Source of the DNA: Solimonas aquatica
Lineage (GTDB): Bacteria; Pseudomonadota; Gammaproteobacteria; Nevskiales; Nevskiaceae
DNA: 64,000 nucleotides
Direction of reading: 5' to 3'
Assembly: GCF_900111015.1 (NCBI RefSeq)
Contig: NZ_FOFS01000007.1
Coordinates: 1-64,000, forward strand
The translations under genes and the position numbers were made by a program. The notes under the pieces were generated by a model. That model did not search any database, was not told the DNA's origin, and saw only the letters and a program-made list of their open reading frames with translations. Shown piece after piece: positions 43,779 through 53,100 of this stretch. The first letter of the stretch is position 1; each line of letters starts with the position of its first letter.

Positions 43779-44153
43779 CTACTTCGCGTCGAGACTGAGA
43801 ATCCAGGCCACCAGCTTGCGCGTGTTGGCCTCGTTGATCGCCACCGCATTGGGCGGCATGGCCAGGCCCGTGACCTTGTTCTTCCAGTGGCTCTGATACG
43901 GATTCGAGCCCTGCAGCACGGTCTGCGTGAGTTTGTCGAGCGCGTCCTTCTGGCCGTGATACTTGCGCGCGACCTCGGCCCAGGGCGGACCGATGGGTTC
44001 CTCGCCGCCGGCCTTGGCTTCGATGCTGTGGCAGGTGAGACAGCCGGCGTGCGCGGCCAGCTGCTTCATGTCCTCGCTCTTGGCCGGTGCGGCGATGACG
44101 CCGGCGCTGCCCAGGCTGAGCAGCAGCAGGGTGAGAAGGCGGGGGATACGCAT
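43779..44153 (-). CDS. Periplasmic class I cytochrome c
   Basis: A 124-residue small cytochrome. A signal peptide (LLTLLLLSLGSAGVIA) is followed by the haem-binding CLTCH at about 38-42 and an axial Met in GLAMPPNAV near 98, the c551/c5-like pattern. Two ATGs lie six bases apart (44159, 44153); GGAG spacing favours the second. It carries electrons in the periplasm. It lies next to, but in the opposite direction from, the molybdenum enzyme, which has no signal peptide, so a direct link is not evident. Confidence 0.92.
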   Translation of the reverse strand: MRIPRLLTLLLLSLGSAGVIAAPAKSEDMKQLAAHAGCLTCHSIEAKAGGEEPIGPPWAEVARKYHGQKDALDKLTQTVLQGSNPYQSHWKNKVTGLAMPPNAVAINEANTRKLVAWILSLDAK

Positions 44154-44295
44154 GGTCATTTCTCCGGCGGTGGCAAGGGCCGCATGGCGCGGATGCGGCG
44201 GGCGGCATGCGCAACATATCGGCGCGCCGTGCGCTTCCCTTTGACGCGCATCAAACGCCGCGGCGCCGGCTGTGTCATGGCCGCGACAGTGGTGC

Positions 44296-44802
44296 TCAGC
44301 TGGCCTTCCGGCGCGAGCGTCTGCCTTGCGCCTGAATTTTCTGCGCCTGCGCGCGCAGTCCCGGGCCGATCAGCGGGGTGACCTCCCGCGGTTTGACCGC
44401 CTCGCCGCAATGCGAGCAGCTCAGCACCGCATGAAACTCGTGATTGCAGCGCTGGTGCTTGAACAGCAGCGGTGGACCGTCGCCTTCATCGGCCCATTTG
44501 TCGCCCCAGGCCACCAGGGCCATCAGCACCGGATACAGCTCCATGCCTTTTTCAGTGAGACGGTATTCGTAACGCGGCGGGCGATCCTGATAGGCCTGCT
44601 TCTCCAGCACGCCCTGCGCCACCAGACGGCTGAGGCGGTCCGCGAGGCGGTGCCGGGTGAGGCCGATCTGCTTCTGAAAGTCCTCGAAGCGGCGCACGCG
44701 CAAGAACGCGCTGCGCAGGATCAGCATGGTCCAGCGATCGCCGACCACGGCCTGGGCGCGCGCCACCGAGCAGGGCAGCCGATCGACCTCGTTCCATTTC
44801 AT
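44296..44802 (-). CDS. HxlR-family regulator
   Basis: A 168-residue winged-helix regulator: CSVARAQAVVGDRWTMLILR, FEDFQKQIGLTRHRLADRLS, and the wing YRLTEKGMELYPVLMALVAW are the HxlR signature. A C-terminal extension contains CNHEFHAVLSCSHCGEAV, a likely small zinc ribbon, then a basic tail. Divergent from the molybdopterin oxidoreductase gene with a perfect palindrome between, so it presumably controls that gene and itself. Confidence 0.92.
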   Translation of the reverse strand: MKWNEVDRLPCSVARAQAVVGDRWTMLILRSAFLRVRRFEDFQKQIGLTRHRLADRLSRLVAQGVLEKQAYQDRPPRYEYRLTEKGMELYPVLMALVAWGDKWADEGDGPPLLFKHQRCNHEFHAVLSCSHCGEAVKPREVTPLIGPGLRAQAQKIQAQGRRSRRKAS

Positions 44803-44850
44803 CCGGTCACTTCCGAAAAAAAGCCAGTGGCAATGCGCCTAGTTTGACAT

Positions 44851-44867
44851 AGTTCCAAAATGGAACT
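44851..44867. promoter_or_regulatory. Probable HxlR operator
   Basis: AGTTCCAAAATGGAACT: perfect seven-base arms around AAA, 49 bases before the HxlR start and 37 bases before the molybdoenzyme start. TTTGACAT just to the left may be a -35-like element for the forward gene. Confidence 0.75.
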
Positions 44868-44903
44868 TAATCTGGCCACCACATCTTTTCGGGGGGCACG
44901 GCC

Positions 44904-47207
44904 ATGGCCGACGCAGAGCAGTGGCACAAGACCGCCTGCATTCTGTGCAGCATCAACTGCGGTCTGGAGGTGCAGACCGGCGGCGAGGACGGCCGGCGCA
45001 TCGTCAAGATCCGCGGCGACGCCGAGCATCCCGCGTCCCGGGGCTATGTCTGCGAAAAATCGCAGCGCATGGACTACTACCAGAACGGTGCGGATCGTCT
45101 GCGCTCGCCGATGCGCCGTCGTGCCGACGGCAGCTACGAGGCGATCAGCTGGGAAGTCGCCATCCGCGAGATCGCCGCCAAATTCGGCGCCATCAAGACG
45201 CAGTACGGCAAGGAGGCGGTGCTGTTCTACGGCGGTGGCGGGCAGGGCAATCATGTCGGTGGCATGTATGCCGACAGCTTTCTCAAGGCCCTGGGCAATC
45301 CTTATCGCTCCAACGCGCTGGCGCAGGAGAAGACCGGCGAGTTCTGGGTGCAGGGCAAGATGCTGGGCACCGGCGTGCATCCCGACTTCGAGCATTGCGA
45401 GGTGGCGCTGTTCGTGGGCAAGAACCCCTGGCAGTCGCATGGCTTTGCGCGTGCGCGCGTGCTGCTCAAGGAGATCGCCAAGGATCCGGCGCGCTGCCTG
45501 ATCGTGATCGATCCGCGCCGCAGCGAAACCGCGGAAATGGCCGACATCCATCTCGCCATCAAGCCCGGCACCGACGCCTGGTGTCTGGCAGCGCTGATGG
45601 CGGTGCTGGTGCAGGAGGATCTGGTGGCCAGGGACTGGCTGGCTGAACACACACGCGGCTATGAGGCGGTGGCGCCCTATTTCAGCGGCATCGACATCGC
45701 CAGCTACGCGCAGGCTTGCGGGCTGGCGGAGCAGCAGATCCGCGACACCGCGCGGCGCATCGCTGGCGCGCGCAGCGTGGCGATGATGGAAGACCTGGGT
45801 CTGCAGATGAACCGCCATTCCACGCTGGGCAGTTATCTGCAGCGTCTGATCTGGCTGTCCACCGGTCATTACGCGCGGCCCGGCACCAACAACGCGCCGG
45901 TGCCCTTCCTGTCGCTGGCCAAGGCCAGCAAGGGCGAGACCAGCGCCAGGCGCGGCCCGCGCGTGGAGCGGCGCAGCCCGGTGGCCAATGCCAAGATCAT
46001 CATCGGTCTGGTGCCCTGCAATGTGATTCCCGAGGAGATCCTCAGCGATCATCCCAAGCGTTATCGCGCGATGCTGATCCACAGCGGCAATCCGGTGCAT
46101 TCCCTGGCCGACAGCCAGCGCATGCGTGAGGCGCTGCGCGCGCTGGAGCTGTCGGTGGTGGTGGATGTGGCGATGACCGAGACCGCACGCGAGGCGGACT
46201 ACGTGCTGCCGGCAGCGAGCCAGTTCGAGAAGGCCGAGGCCACCTTCTTCAATCTCGAATTTCCCGACAATGTCTTTCACCTGCGTCAGCCGCTGTTCGA
46301 GCCGCTGCCCGGCACGCTGCCGGAAGCGGAGATCTACGCGCGTCTGGTGGAAGCCATGGGCGAGCTGGGCGAGGCCGACTACGCGCCGCTGCGTCGCGCC
46401 CTGCGTTTCGGGCGCCTGGCCTTTGCGCTGCGCTTCATGATCGGCACGCTGCGCAATCCCAAGCTCGTGAAATACGCGCCGGTGATTCTGTATCGCACCC
46501 TGGGCGAGCGGCTGCCGCAAGGCATGGCTTCGGCCGCCGCGCTCTGGGGCGCGGCCTTGCTCTATGTGCAGGCCAGTCCGGCGACGGCGCGTGCGGCCGG
46601 CTTCGGCGGTCTGCTGCCGCTGGCGGCGGACAGGCTGTTCCAGGCCATCATCAGCCAGCCCTCGGGTGTGGTGTATGCACGTGCCACGCATGCGATGAGC
46701 TGGCAGGCGGTGGGTCATCCCGAACACCGGATCAATCTCAAGCTCGATGAGCTGCTCGCCGAGCTGCCCAAGCTCGACGCCATGCCGCCGCCGGTCGATG
46801 CCGACTATCCCTTCGTGCTCTCCGCCGGCGAGCGCCGCAGCGAAACCGCCAACACCGCCGTGCGCGACAGCAGCTGGCACAAGCGCGGCGTCTACGGCAG
46901 CCTGCGCATCAATCCGCAGGATGCGCGGCGGCTGGGTTGTGCCGACGGCGAACGCCTCTTGCTGCGCACGCGGCGCGGCAGTGCCGAAGTGATTGCCGAA
47001 CTCTCCGACAGCCTGCAGCCCGGGCATGTGTCGCTGCCCAACGGCCTGGGCCTGGACTATCGCGACGCCAGCGGCGCGCTGCTGCGCAAGGGCGTGGCGC
47101 CCAATGAACTCACCGATGCGCAGGCGCGCGATCCCTTCGCCGGCACGCCCTGGCACAAGCATGTGCCGGCGCGGCTGGAGCGTGTCGCGCAGGCGCTGAG
47201 TGCCTGA
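44904..47207 (+). CDS. Molybdopterin oxidoreductase (DMSO reductase superfamily)
   Basis: A 767-residue molybdenum enzyme. An N-terminal [4Fe-4S] motif, CILCSINC (Cys12-x2-Cys-x3-Cys) with a fourth Cys in GYVCEKSQRM near 50, leads to the molybdopterin domains (about 60-600): KTQYGKEAVLFYGGGGQGNH, CEVALFVGKNPWQSHGF and AREADYVLPAASQFEKAEAT. The C-terminal dinucleotide-binding barrel starts near RVYGSLRINPQDA. There is no Tat signal, so it acts in the cytoplasm. No electron-transfer subunits are adjacent. Resembles unassigned formate-dehydrogenase-like single-subunit enzymes; substrate unknown. Paired with HxlR upstream. Confidence 0.9.
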   Translation: MADAEQWHKTACILCSINCGLEVQTGGEDGRRIVKIRGDAEHPASRGYVCEKSQRMDYYQNGADRLRSPMRRRADGSYEAISWEVAIREIAAKFGAIKTQYGKEAVLFYGGGGQGNHVGGMYADSFLKALGNPYRSNALAQEKTGEFWVQGKMLGTGVHPDFEHCEVALFVGKNPWQSHGFARARVLLKEIAKDPARCLIVIDPRRSETAEMADIHLAIKPGTDAWCLAALMAVLVQEDLVARDWLAEHTRGYEAVAPYFSGIDIASYAQACGLAEQQIRDTARRIAGARSVAMMEDLGLQMNRHSTLGSYLQRLIWLSTGHYARPGTNNAPVPFLSLAKASKGETSARRGPRVERRSPVANAKIIIGLVPCNVIPEEILSDHPKRYRAMLIHSGNPVHSLADSQRMREALRALELSVVVDVAMTETAREADYVLPAASQFEKAEATFFNLEFPDNVFHLRQPLFEPLPGTLPEAEIYARLVEAMGELGEADYAPLRRALRFGRLAFALRFMIGTLRNPKLVKYAPVILYRTLGERLPQGMASAAALWGAALLYVQASPATARAAGFGGLLPLAADRLFQAIISQPSGVVYARATHAMSWQAVGHPEHRINLKLDELLAELPKLDAMPPPVDADYPFVLSAGERRSETANTAVRDSSWHKRGVYGSLRINPQDARRLGCADGERLLLRTRRGSAEVIAELSDSLQPGHVSLPNGLGLDYRDASGALLRKGVAPNELTDAQARDPFAGTPWHKHVPARLERVAQALSA

Positions 47208-47244
47208 AGCATCGGGCCAGGGTGATGATGGCAGGCGCCGCTGC

Positions 47245-48135
47245 TTACCAGATCACCTGAAAATCGCCGGAGAACTGCTGCAGGAAGTGCTCGGCCTGCT
47301 CGCCCTGCAGCATCGCCAGCGTCGACAGCACGCCGGCCTCGGTGCAGCTGCTGCCGGCGACGGTCACGCTGCGCGGTCCGCCCGGTACCGGCCAGCCGGT
47401 CCTGGGATTGAGGATGTGCGGATAGCGTTGGCCGTCCTTGAGCAGGAAGCGATGCGCATCACCGCTGGTGGCCACGCCGCCCTGGCGCAGGCGGATCAGG
47501 CTGCTGCTGGCGCCCAGGCCGCTGTCGATGCCCACCCGCCAGTCCTGGCCTTGTGCGCGCGGGCCGCTGGCGGCCAGATCGCCGCCGCAGTTGACCAGCA
47601 CCGCGTGTGAAGTCTGCGCCGCCAGCAGCGCGCAGGCGCGATCCACCGCGTACTCCTTGCCGATGCCGCCGAAGTCGATCTCCATGCCGGCCGGCATCTG
47701 CAGCTGCGGCGACTGCCAGTGCAGTTTCTGCCAGCCCACCAGCGGCAGCAGCGCCTCGATCTGCGATGGCGTGGGCACGCGATCCGAGCCGTCGAAGCGC
47801 CAGGCGCGGCGCAGCACGCCGGAGGTCACGTCGAACAGACCTTCGCTCAGCTCATGCAGCTGCTGCGCGTAATCGAGAAAGCGCGCCGTCTCCGCATCCA
47901 CCGTGATCGCCGCGCCCTGCGCGCGATTGATGCGATCGACGATATTGCCCGGCAGATAGCGGCTCCAGTGCTGCTCGATGCGCCAGACTTCTGCAGCCGC
48001 CAGCTCGCCCAGCCGGCGCAGCTCGGTGCGATCCGCACCATCGACCAGGACCTCGCAGGGCGAGGCCATGGCCGTGAAGCGCGCGACGAAGCCATCGCCG
48101 CCGGGCTCGATGCGGACGCTGCGGGTTTCGTTCAC
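47245..48135 (-). CDS. apbE: FAD:protein FMN transferase (ApbE family)
   Basis: A 296-residue ApbE-family enzyme that splits FAD and attaches FMN covalently to a Thr or Ser of a target protein. Family marks: FTAMASPCEVLVDG near residue 20, EIDFGGIGKEYAVDRACALL near 155, LVNCGGDLAASG near 185, and HILNPRTGWPVPGG with SSCTEAGVLSTLAML near 240-275. No signal peptide is seen, unlike the usual lipoprotein ApbE, so it may work in the cytoplasm or be exported by other means. Its ATG overlaps the DUF3570 stop by four bases. Last gene of a four-gene overlapping operon. Confidence 0.92.
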   Translation of the reverse strand: MNETRSVRIEPGGDGFVARFTAMASPCEVLVDGADRTELRRLGELAAAEVWRIEQHWSRYLPGNIVDRINRAQGAAITVDAETARFLDYAQQLHELSEGLFDVTSGVLRRAWRFDGSDRVPTPSQIEALLPLVGWQKLHWQSPQLQMPAGMEIDFGGIGKEYAVDRACALLAAQTSHAVLVNCGGDLAASGPRAQGQDWRVGIDSGLGASSSLIRLRQGGVATSGDAHRFLLKDGQRYPHILNPRTGWPVPGGPRSVTVAGSSCTEAGVLSTLAMLQGEQAEHFLQQFSGDFQVIW

Positions 48136-49433
48136 CAGTTGAAGCGGTACCCCATGCTGAGAATCACGGCGGACATGTCCGGTGCGGTCGGCAGACCCGA
48201 GTATGCCGCAGCGGCCTGCGCGGGAATATCACTGCTCTGGCCGCGCTGCTTGTAGTACTCCAGGCGCACGTTCCAGCTGTCGCCGTTGCGCAGCTGCTGG
48301 CCGAACTGCAGGCCGCCGGTCAGGCCGGTGAAGGCGCCCAGACGCGGATCGCCGCTGGCGTAGCGCAGGCCGGCATCCTCGCCACTGAACAGGGCGAAGT
48401 GGTAGAAGTCTGCGGCGTTCTGCCGGTAGAAGCGCAGGCTCGGCTGCAGATGGAAGGCTTCGGAGAAATTCCAGCGATAGCTCAGGCTCAGGGTGTGGGC
48501 ATTGATGCCCCAGCTGTCGGTGAAGAAGCGGTAGGAGAAATCCAGCACATCGCGATCAAAGGCAAAGCGCTTGTACTCGGCATAGAGCGCGTGCTTGGTG
48601 CGCTTGTCGGGGCGGCTTTCGTAGAGGTAGTAGAGCGGATTGGCATTGGCATCCACCACCGAGACCACCTTGTAGGGATCGGTCTGGTAGCCGCTGGACA
48701 GGCCCAGCGAGTAGTTCAGCTGCAGCAGGCTCTTGCTGTCCAGCACCTGCGTGACGCCCAGCAGCAGATCGACGAGGTTCTTGTTCTTGCTGCTGCCGCC
48801 CTCCTCATCGTCGCCGCCACCACCACCTGCGCCCATGTGCGACAGCGGCTGCGGCGCACCCCCCACCGGACGCACCTGATCGTATTCGAAGGACACACCG
48901 GCGCCGAGCGTGGTGTTCTTCTGGTTCAGGTCCAGGCTGTAATGCGCATTGGCACCGAAGGAGGTGAAGTCATACTCGCTGGAGCCGCGCAGGCCCAGGC
49001 CCAGCTTGCTGTCATGCGAGAGCGGAAACTGATAGCCCAGATTCGCCGCGACGCGCTGATCGTGGAAGGTATCGTCCAGCGGCGTCTTGCCGGCGGCCGT
49101 GGTGTAGGTCTGGCCGCCGCCGGAAGGCGAGGAGAAGGTCTGCGCCGTATGCGCCGGGGCGGCGCCATTGGGGCTGGCGCCGCTGAGGCTGTCGAACACC
49201 AGACCCGCCGACAGCAGACGCTCGCCGCCGAGATTGAAGCTGGCATTGAGCACCGGCTCGATGGCCTGCACGCGGCCATTGCCTTCCTTGTACAGCAGCA
49301 GCCCGGTATCGAAAGTCCAGGGCTTTTCCGGTGCGGCCGGTTCCTGCGCGGCAGCGGGTTTGACGCCGGCCACGCCGAGCAGGCTCAGCGTGGCGGCGGC
49401 CAGACGCAGGCGCTGTTGTTCGTTCAGTTGCAT
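48132..49433 (-). CDS. DUF3570 beta-barrel protein with flavinylation-like motif
   Basis: A 433-residue DUF3570 protein. A signal peptide ends near AAAQ (about 30). The rest alternates short polar and aromatic strands and ends SMGYRFNW, a typical outer-membrane beta-barrel end. Near the mature N-terminus, residues 81-87 read DSLSGAS (49173-49193), close to the ApbE target consensus (D-x-x-S/T-G-A-T/S), and are followed by PNGA. A Gly/Asp/Glu-rich loop (GAGGGGGDDEEGGS) lies near 205. It overlaps DUF4266 by 10 bases and ApbE by four. Function is not established for the family; I infer a surface or outer-membrane redox role. Confidence 0.85.
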   Translation of the reverse strand: MQLNEQQRLRLAAATLSLLGVAGVKPAAAQEPAAPEKPWTFDTGLLLYKEGNGRVQAIEPVLNASFNLGGERLLSAGLVFDSLSGASPNGAAPAHTAQTFSSPSGGGQTYTTAAGKTPLDDTFHDQRVAANLGYQFPLSHDSKLGLGLRGSSEYDFTSFGANAHYSLDLNQKNTTLGAGVSFEYDQVRPVGGAPQPLSHMGAGGGGGDDEEGGSSKNKNLVDLLLGVTQVLDSKSLLQLNYSLGLSSGYQTDPYKVVSVVDANANPLYYLYESRPDKRTKHALYAEYKRFAFDRDVLDFSYRFFTDSWGINAHTLSLSYRWNFSEAFHLQPSLRFYRQNAADFYHFALFSGEDAGLRYASGDPRLGAFTGLTGGLQFGQQLRNGDSWNVRLEYYKQRGQSSDIPAQAAAAYSGLPTAPDMSAVILSMGYRFNW

Positions 49434-49633
49434 CCGCAGCCTCCGCCGCCAAAGCCGCGGCCGCCGCTGGCGGCTTCCTTGCTGAAGTAGATGTGATCAT
49501 CCAGCTGCGCCTGCACCGGATCGGCTTCCAGCTGCATGTCGGGACGGGCCAGCGTGCCGCGCTGCCAGGGCTTCACGTTCGCGCAGGCGCTCAAGCCGGC
49601 CAGCAGCGCAAGGCTCCACAACAATCGGATCAT
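49424..49633 (-). CDS. DUF4266 small lipoprotein with Gly/Cys tail
   Basis: A 69-residue lipoprotein. The signal has a lipobox LSAC (Cys17). The mature part contains KPWQRGTLARPDMQ, then DDHIYFSKEAASGGRGF, and ends in GGGGCGCN. DUF4266 proteins accompany DUF3570 proteins; their role is unknown. The short cysteine-glycine tail could bind metal, form disulfides or be modified. Overlaps the thioredoxin-like gene by four bases and DUF3570 by ten, so expression is tightly coupled. Confidence 0.87.
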   Translation of the reverse strand: MIRLLWSLALLAGLSACANVKPWQRGTLARPDMQLEADPVQAQLDDHIYFSKEAASGGRGFGGGGCGCN

Positions 49634-50091
49634 GGCGTCTTTCCCAGCGCGGCGGTGATGGCGCTTTCGTATTGCGGAATCTCTTCTTCGCGAAAACCGG
49701 AGTGCTGATGCAGCACGCGGCCGTCGGCGCCCAGAATCAGCGCGCTGGGCATGCCGGCGATCTGGTAGTGATCGGCGAGTGCGCCCTTGGGGTCATAGGC
49801 CAGCGCGAACTGCGCCGGATGCTTTTCCAGAAAGCGCTGTGCGTCGGCCTGATGCTCATCGACATTGACCGCCAGCACCGTGAGCCGGTCACCGAAGCGC
49901 GACTTCAGGGCGTTGAGCCAGGGAAAGGACTGCGCGCAGGGCGCACACCAGGACGCCCAGAAATCCAGATAGATGATCTTGCCCTTGTAAGCGCTCAGCG
50001 CGGTGGGCAACTCGGCGGCCTGCGCCGGCAGTATCGCGCTGATCGCCAGCAGCAAAGCGGCAATCAGACCATGGGGGGCTGGCCTGCGCAT
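49630..50091 (-). CDS. TlpA-like periplasmic thioredoxin
   Basis: A 153-residue thioredoxin-fold protein. A signal peptide ends at AQAAE, and the active site FWASWCAPCAQSFPWL lies near 47-60 (WCAPC). The cis-proline loop is AGMPSALIL near 115. In the periplasm it would reduce disulfides or haem-ligand cysteines. First gene of the operon with the Cys-tailed lipoprotein, a natural candidate substrate. Upstream lies a response-regulator-like box at 50139-50155. Confidence 0.93.
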   Translation of the reverse strand: MRRPAPHGLIAALLLAISAILPAQAAELPTALSAYKGKIIYLDFWASWCAPCAQSFPWLNALKSRFGDRLTVLAVNVDEHQADAQRFLEKHPAQFALAYDPKGALADHYQIAGMPSALILGADGRVLHQHSGFREEEIPQYESAITAALGKTP

Positions 50092-50138
50092 GAAGTCTCC
50101 AATCCTGTTGGTACTGGAGCGCTTTGTAGCAGGGCCTG

Positions 50139-50155
50139 CTTAAGATTTTCTTAGA
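50139..50155. promoter_or_regulatory. OmpR-type response-regulator box (candidate)
   Basis: CTTAAG and CTTAGA hexamers separated by five bases, the PmrA/QseB-like direct-repeat layout, about 50 bases before the thioredoxin-like gene start. It also contains TAAGATTTTCTTA, a near-dyad. Regulator not in the window. Confidence 0.4.
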
Positions 50156-50180
50156 GCAGCTTTCAGCGCTTGAAAGCTGC
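50156..50180. terminator. Hairpin ending the efflux operon
   Basis: Arms GCAGCTTTCA and TGAAAGCTGC around five bases, six bases beyond the RND permease stop on the minus strand. The T-run on that strand is weak; a T-rich stretch follows on the plus strand. Confidence 0.6.
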
Positions 50181-50185
50181 GGCTT

Positions 50186-53100
50186 TTAGTCGCGCAGCCA
50201 GCGCGCCGCCAGCGGCGGCACCAGCAGCAGGCTCACCAGTGTCGAAGACACCAGGCCGCCGAGAATCACCACCGCCATCGGGCCTTCGATCTCGTGGCCG
50301 CTCTGATGCAGCTGCGCGGCCACCGGTGCCAGCGCCAGTGCGGTGAGCAGCGCGGTGAGCAGCACCGGCGTCAGACGTTCTTCGGCGCCGCGCAGCGCGG
50401 TGTCCAGATTCCACGCGCAGCCTTCCACGCGCAGCAGATGCTGGTAGTGCGAAACCAGCAGGATGGTGTTGCGCGCGGCCATGCCGAACAAGGCCACGAA
50501 GCCCACCATCGAACCCAGACTCAGCGTGCCGCCGCTGAGCGCCACTGCCACCACGCCGCCAATCAGGGTGCTGGGCAGCGCCAACAAGACCAGCAACACC
50601 TGGCGGCTGTTGCCGAAGGCCAGGGCCAGCAGCAGCACGATCAGCAGCAGCGCCGCGCCGCTGTGCAGCAGCAACTCGCGCGCCGCCGCCTGCTCGGCCT
50701 GCGCCGAGCCGCCGTAACGCAGATACACGCCGGGCGGCAGCGCGATCTGCTGCGCAATCGCCGTCTGTGCGCGCTGCGCCCAGCCGCGCTGATCGCTCAC
50801 GGCGGGACTCGCGGTGACGATCTGCCGGCGCAGGCCGTCCTCATGGCTGATCAGGCTGCGCGCCGACACGGTCTGCAGCTCGGCCAGCTGCGAGAGCCGC
50901 AGCAGGCTGCCGTCGCCACCGTGAATCAGCAGCGTCTCCAGGGCCTGCGGTGAAGGCAGGAGACCGGATACCCGCAGGGTCAGCGGCAGGCTGCGGTCGG
51001 CTTCGCTGAGCTGCGTCACCACATGACCATGAAACGCGGCCTGCAGGGTCTCCAGCACCTCGGCGGCCTGCACCCCATGCAGGGACAGCTGCTCGGACTT
51101 CAGGCGCACGCTCAGCTCGCTCTGACGCGGCGGCAGCTTCACGCGCACATTGCCGGCATCCGGCAGGCTTTCCAGCAAGGCGGCGATCTGCGCCGCGACG
51201 CGATCATTGGCATCGAGATCCTGGCCGAACACGCTGACGAAGAACGGCGAGGACTCGCCGGCCAGGGTTTCGCCGATGCGCTCGGCCAGCACCGAGTAGA
51301 TCTCCACCAGCTGGTTGGGAAAGTCCTCGAACACCTCGCGCACGCCTGACTCGATCTCGTGCGTGGACAGCCCCGTGCTGCGGTCGATCTGGATCTCGAA
51401 CTCGCTCTTGTTGGGCAGGTCGGGGTCCTGGCCGTTTTCGGCGCGGCCGATCTGCTCGGCCACGCTCTTCACGCCGGGCAGCGCGGCCAGACGTTCGGAG
51501 ATGCGCTGGCCCACGCGCGCGGTTTCGGCAATCGCCACGCCGGGCCGCAGCGAGGCGTGCGCAATCAGATAGTCCTCGCGGAATTCCGGCAGCAGACGCG
51601 CGCCCAGCAGCGGCAGCAGCACCAGGCCCAGCGCGCTGGCGCCCAGCATCAGCAGCAGCACCAGCCGCGGCCGCGCATGCAGCGCGGTGATGATGCGCCG
51701 CTGCACCCGCTTGCAGCGTTTGAGAATGGGCGCTTCCTCGCGCGGCAGATGTTCGCGCATGGCCAGCGCGCACAGCGCCGGCGTGGCACTCATGGCCACC
51801 AGCAGCGAGATGCCCACCGCCAGCAGGAAGGCCACCGACAGCGGCCGGAAGAACGCGCCCTGCAGGCCGGAGAGCATGAGAATGGGCAGGAAGGCCACGG
51901 CCACGGCCGCCGTGGCGTAGAACACCGGCTGACGCACTTCCAGCGAGGCGGCGGTGAACAGCGCGCGGATGTCGAAGTCGCCGCTGATGGCGCGGCGCCG
52001 GCGCGTGATGTTCTCGACATCGATCACCGCATCGTCCACCACCACGCCCAGCGCCACCACCAGCCCGCCCAGGCTCATGGTGTTGAGGCTGAAGCCGAAG
52101 TTGTGAAGGATCCAGATGGTGGCCAGCAGCGACAGCGGAATGGCGCTGAAGGAGATCAGTGCGCCGCGCCAGTCGCGCAGCGTCAGCAGCAGCAGAATCA
52201 CCACCAGCAGCGCGCCGATCAGCAGCGAGTTGCGCAGCTTGCCGATGGCGCTTTCGATGAAGCTCGCCGGACGCAGCAGCGCCGGATGGTAGTCCACGCC
52301 CTGGCGCTTGAGCTGCGGTGCGATGGCGTTCAGGCGCTGCTCCAGCTCGCGCGTCACGTCCAGGGTGTTGGCGCCGAACTGCGTGGAAGTCTCCACCAGG
52401 ATGCCGGGCTTGCCGCCGATCATGGCATCGCCGAAGCGGGGCTCGGCGCCATCGCGGATATCCGCGATCTCGCCGAGCAGGATCGGCCCGCTGTCGCGCA
52501 TCGCCACCACCGCCTGCGCCAGCTGCTGCGTGGTGGCGCCGGGCCGCTGTGCCTGCAGCACCAGACGCTGCGTGGGCGTTTCCAGATAGCCGCCGCCGAT
52601 CAGCGCGGTGGCGCGACGCACGGACTCGGACACTTCACTCAGGCTCAGGCCGGCGGCGGCGAGCTTGAGTGGATCGAGGTGAATCTGCCGTTCGCGCGAC
52701 AGGCCGCCGAAGATCTGCGCCTGTGCCACGCCGGGCACCGCCATGATCTGCGGCTTGAGCGTCCAGCGCACCAGATCGCGCAGTTCCAGCGGCGAGAGCT
52801 TTTCGCTGGTGAAGCCGAAGTGCAGCAGATACTCCATCGAGGAACTCAGCGGCGAGAGCTGCGGCGGACTCACGCCTTCCGGCAGCAGGCCGGCGGCCTC
52901 GGCCAGGCGTTCGGTCACCACCTGCCGCTGCCGGTACGGATCGCCGCCGCGTTCGAACACCACCTGGATCGCCGACAGGCCCTGCGCGGAGTTGGAGCGC
53001 AGCGCGGCCAGGTTCTCGGTGCCGGCCAGCAGGTTCTCCAGCGGCCGCGTCACCAGCGCCTCCACCTGCTGCGCGTCCAGGCCCGGGGCCTCGGCCTGCA

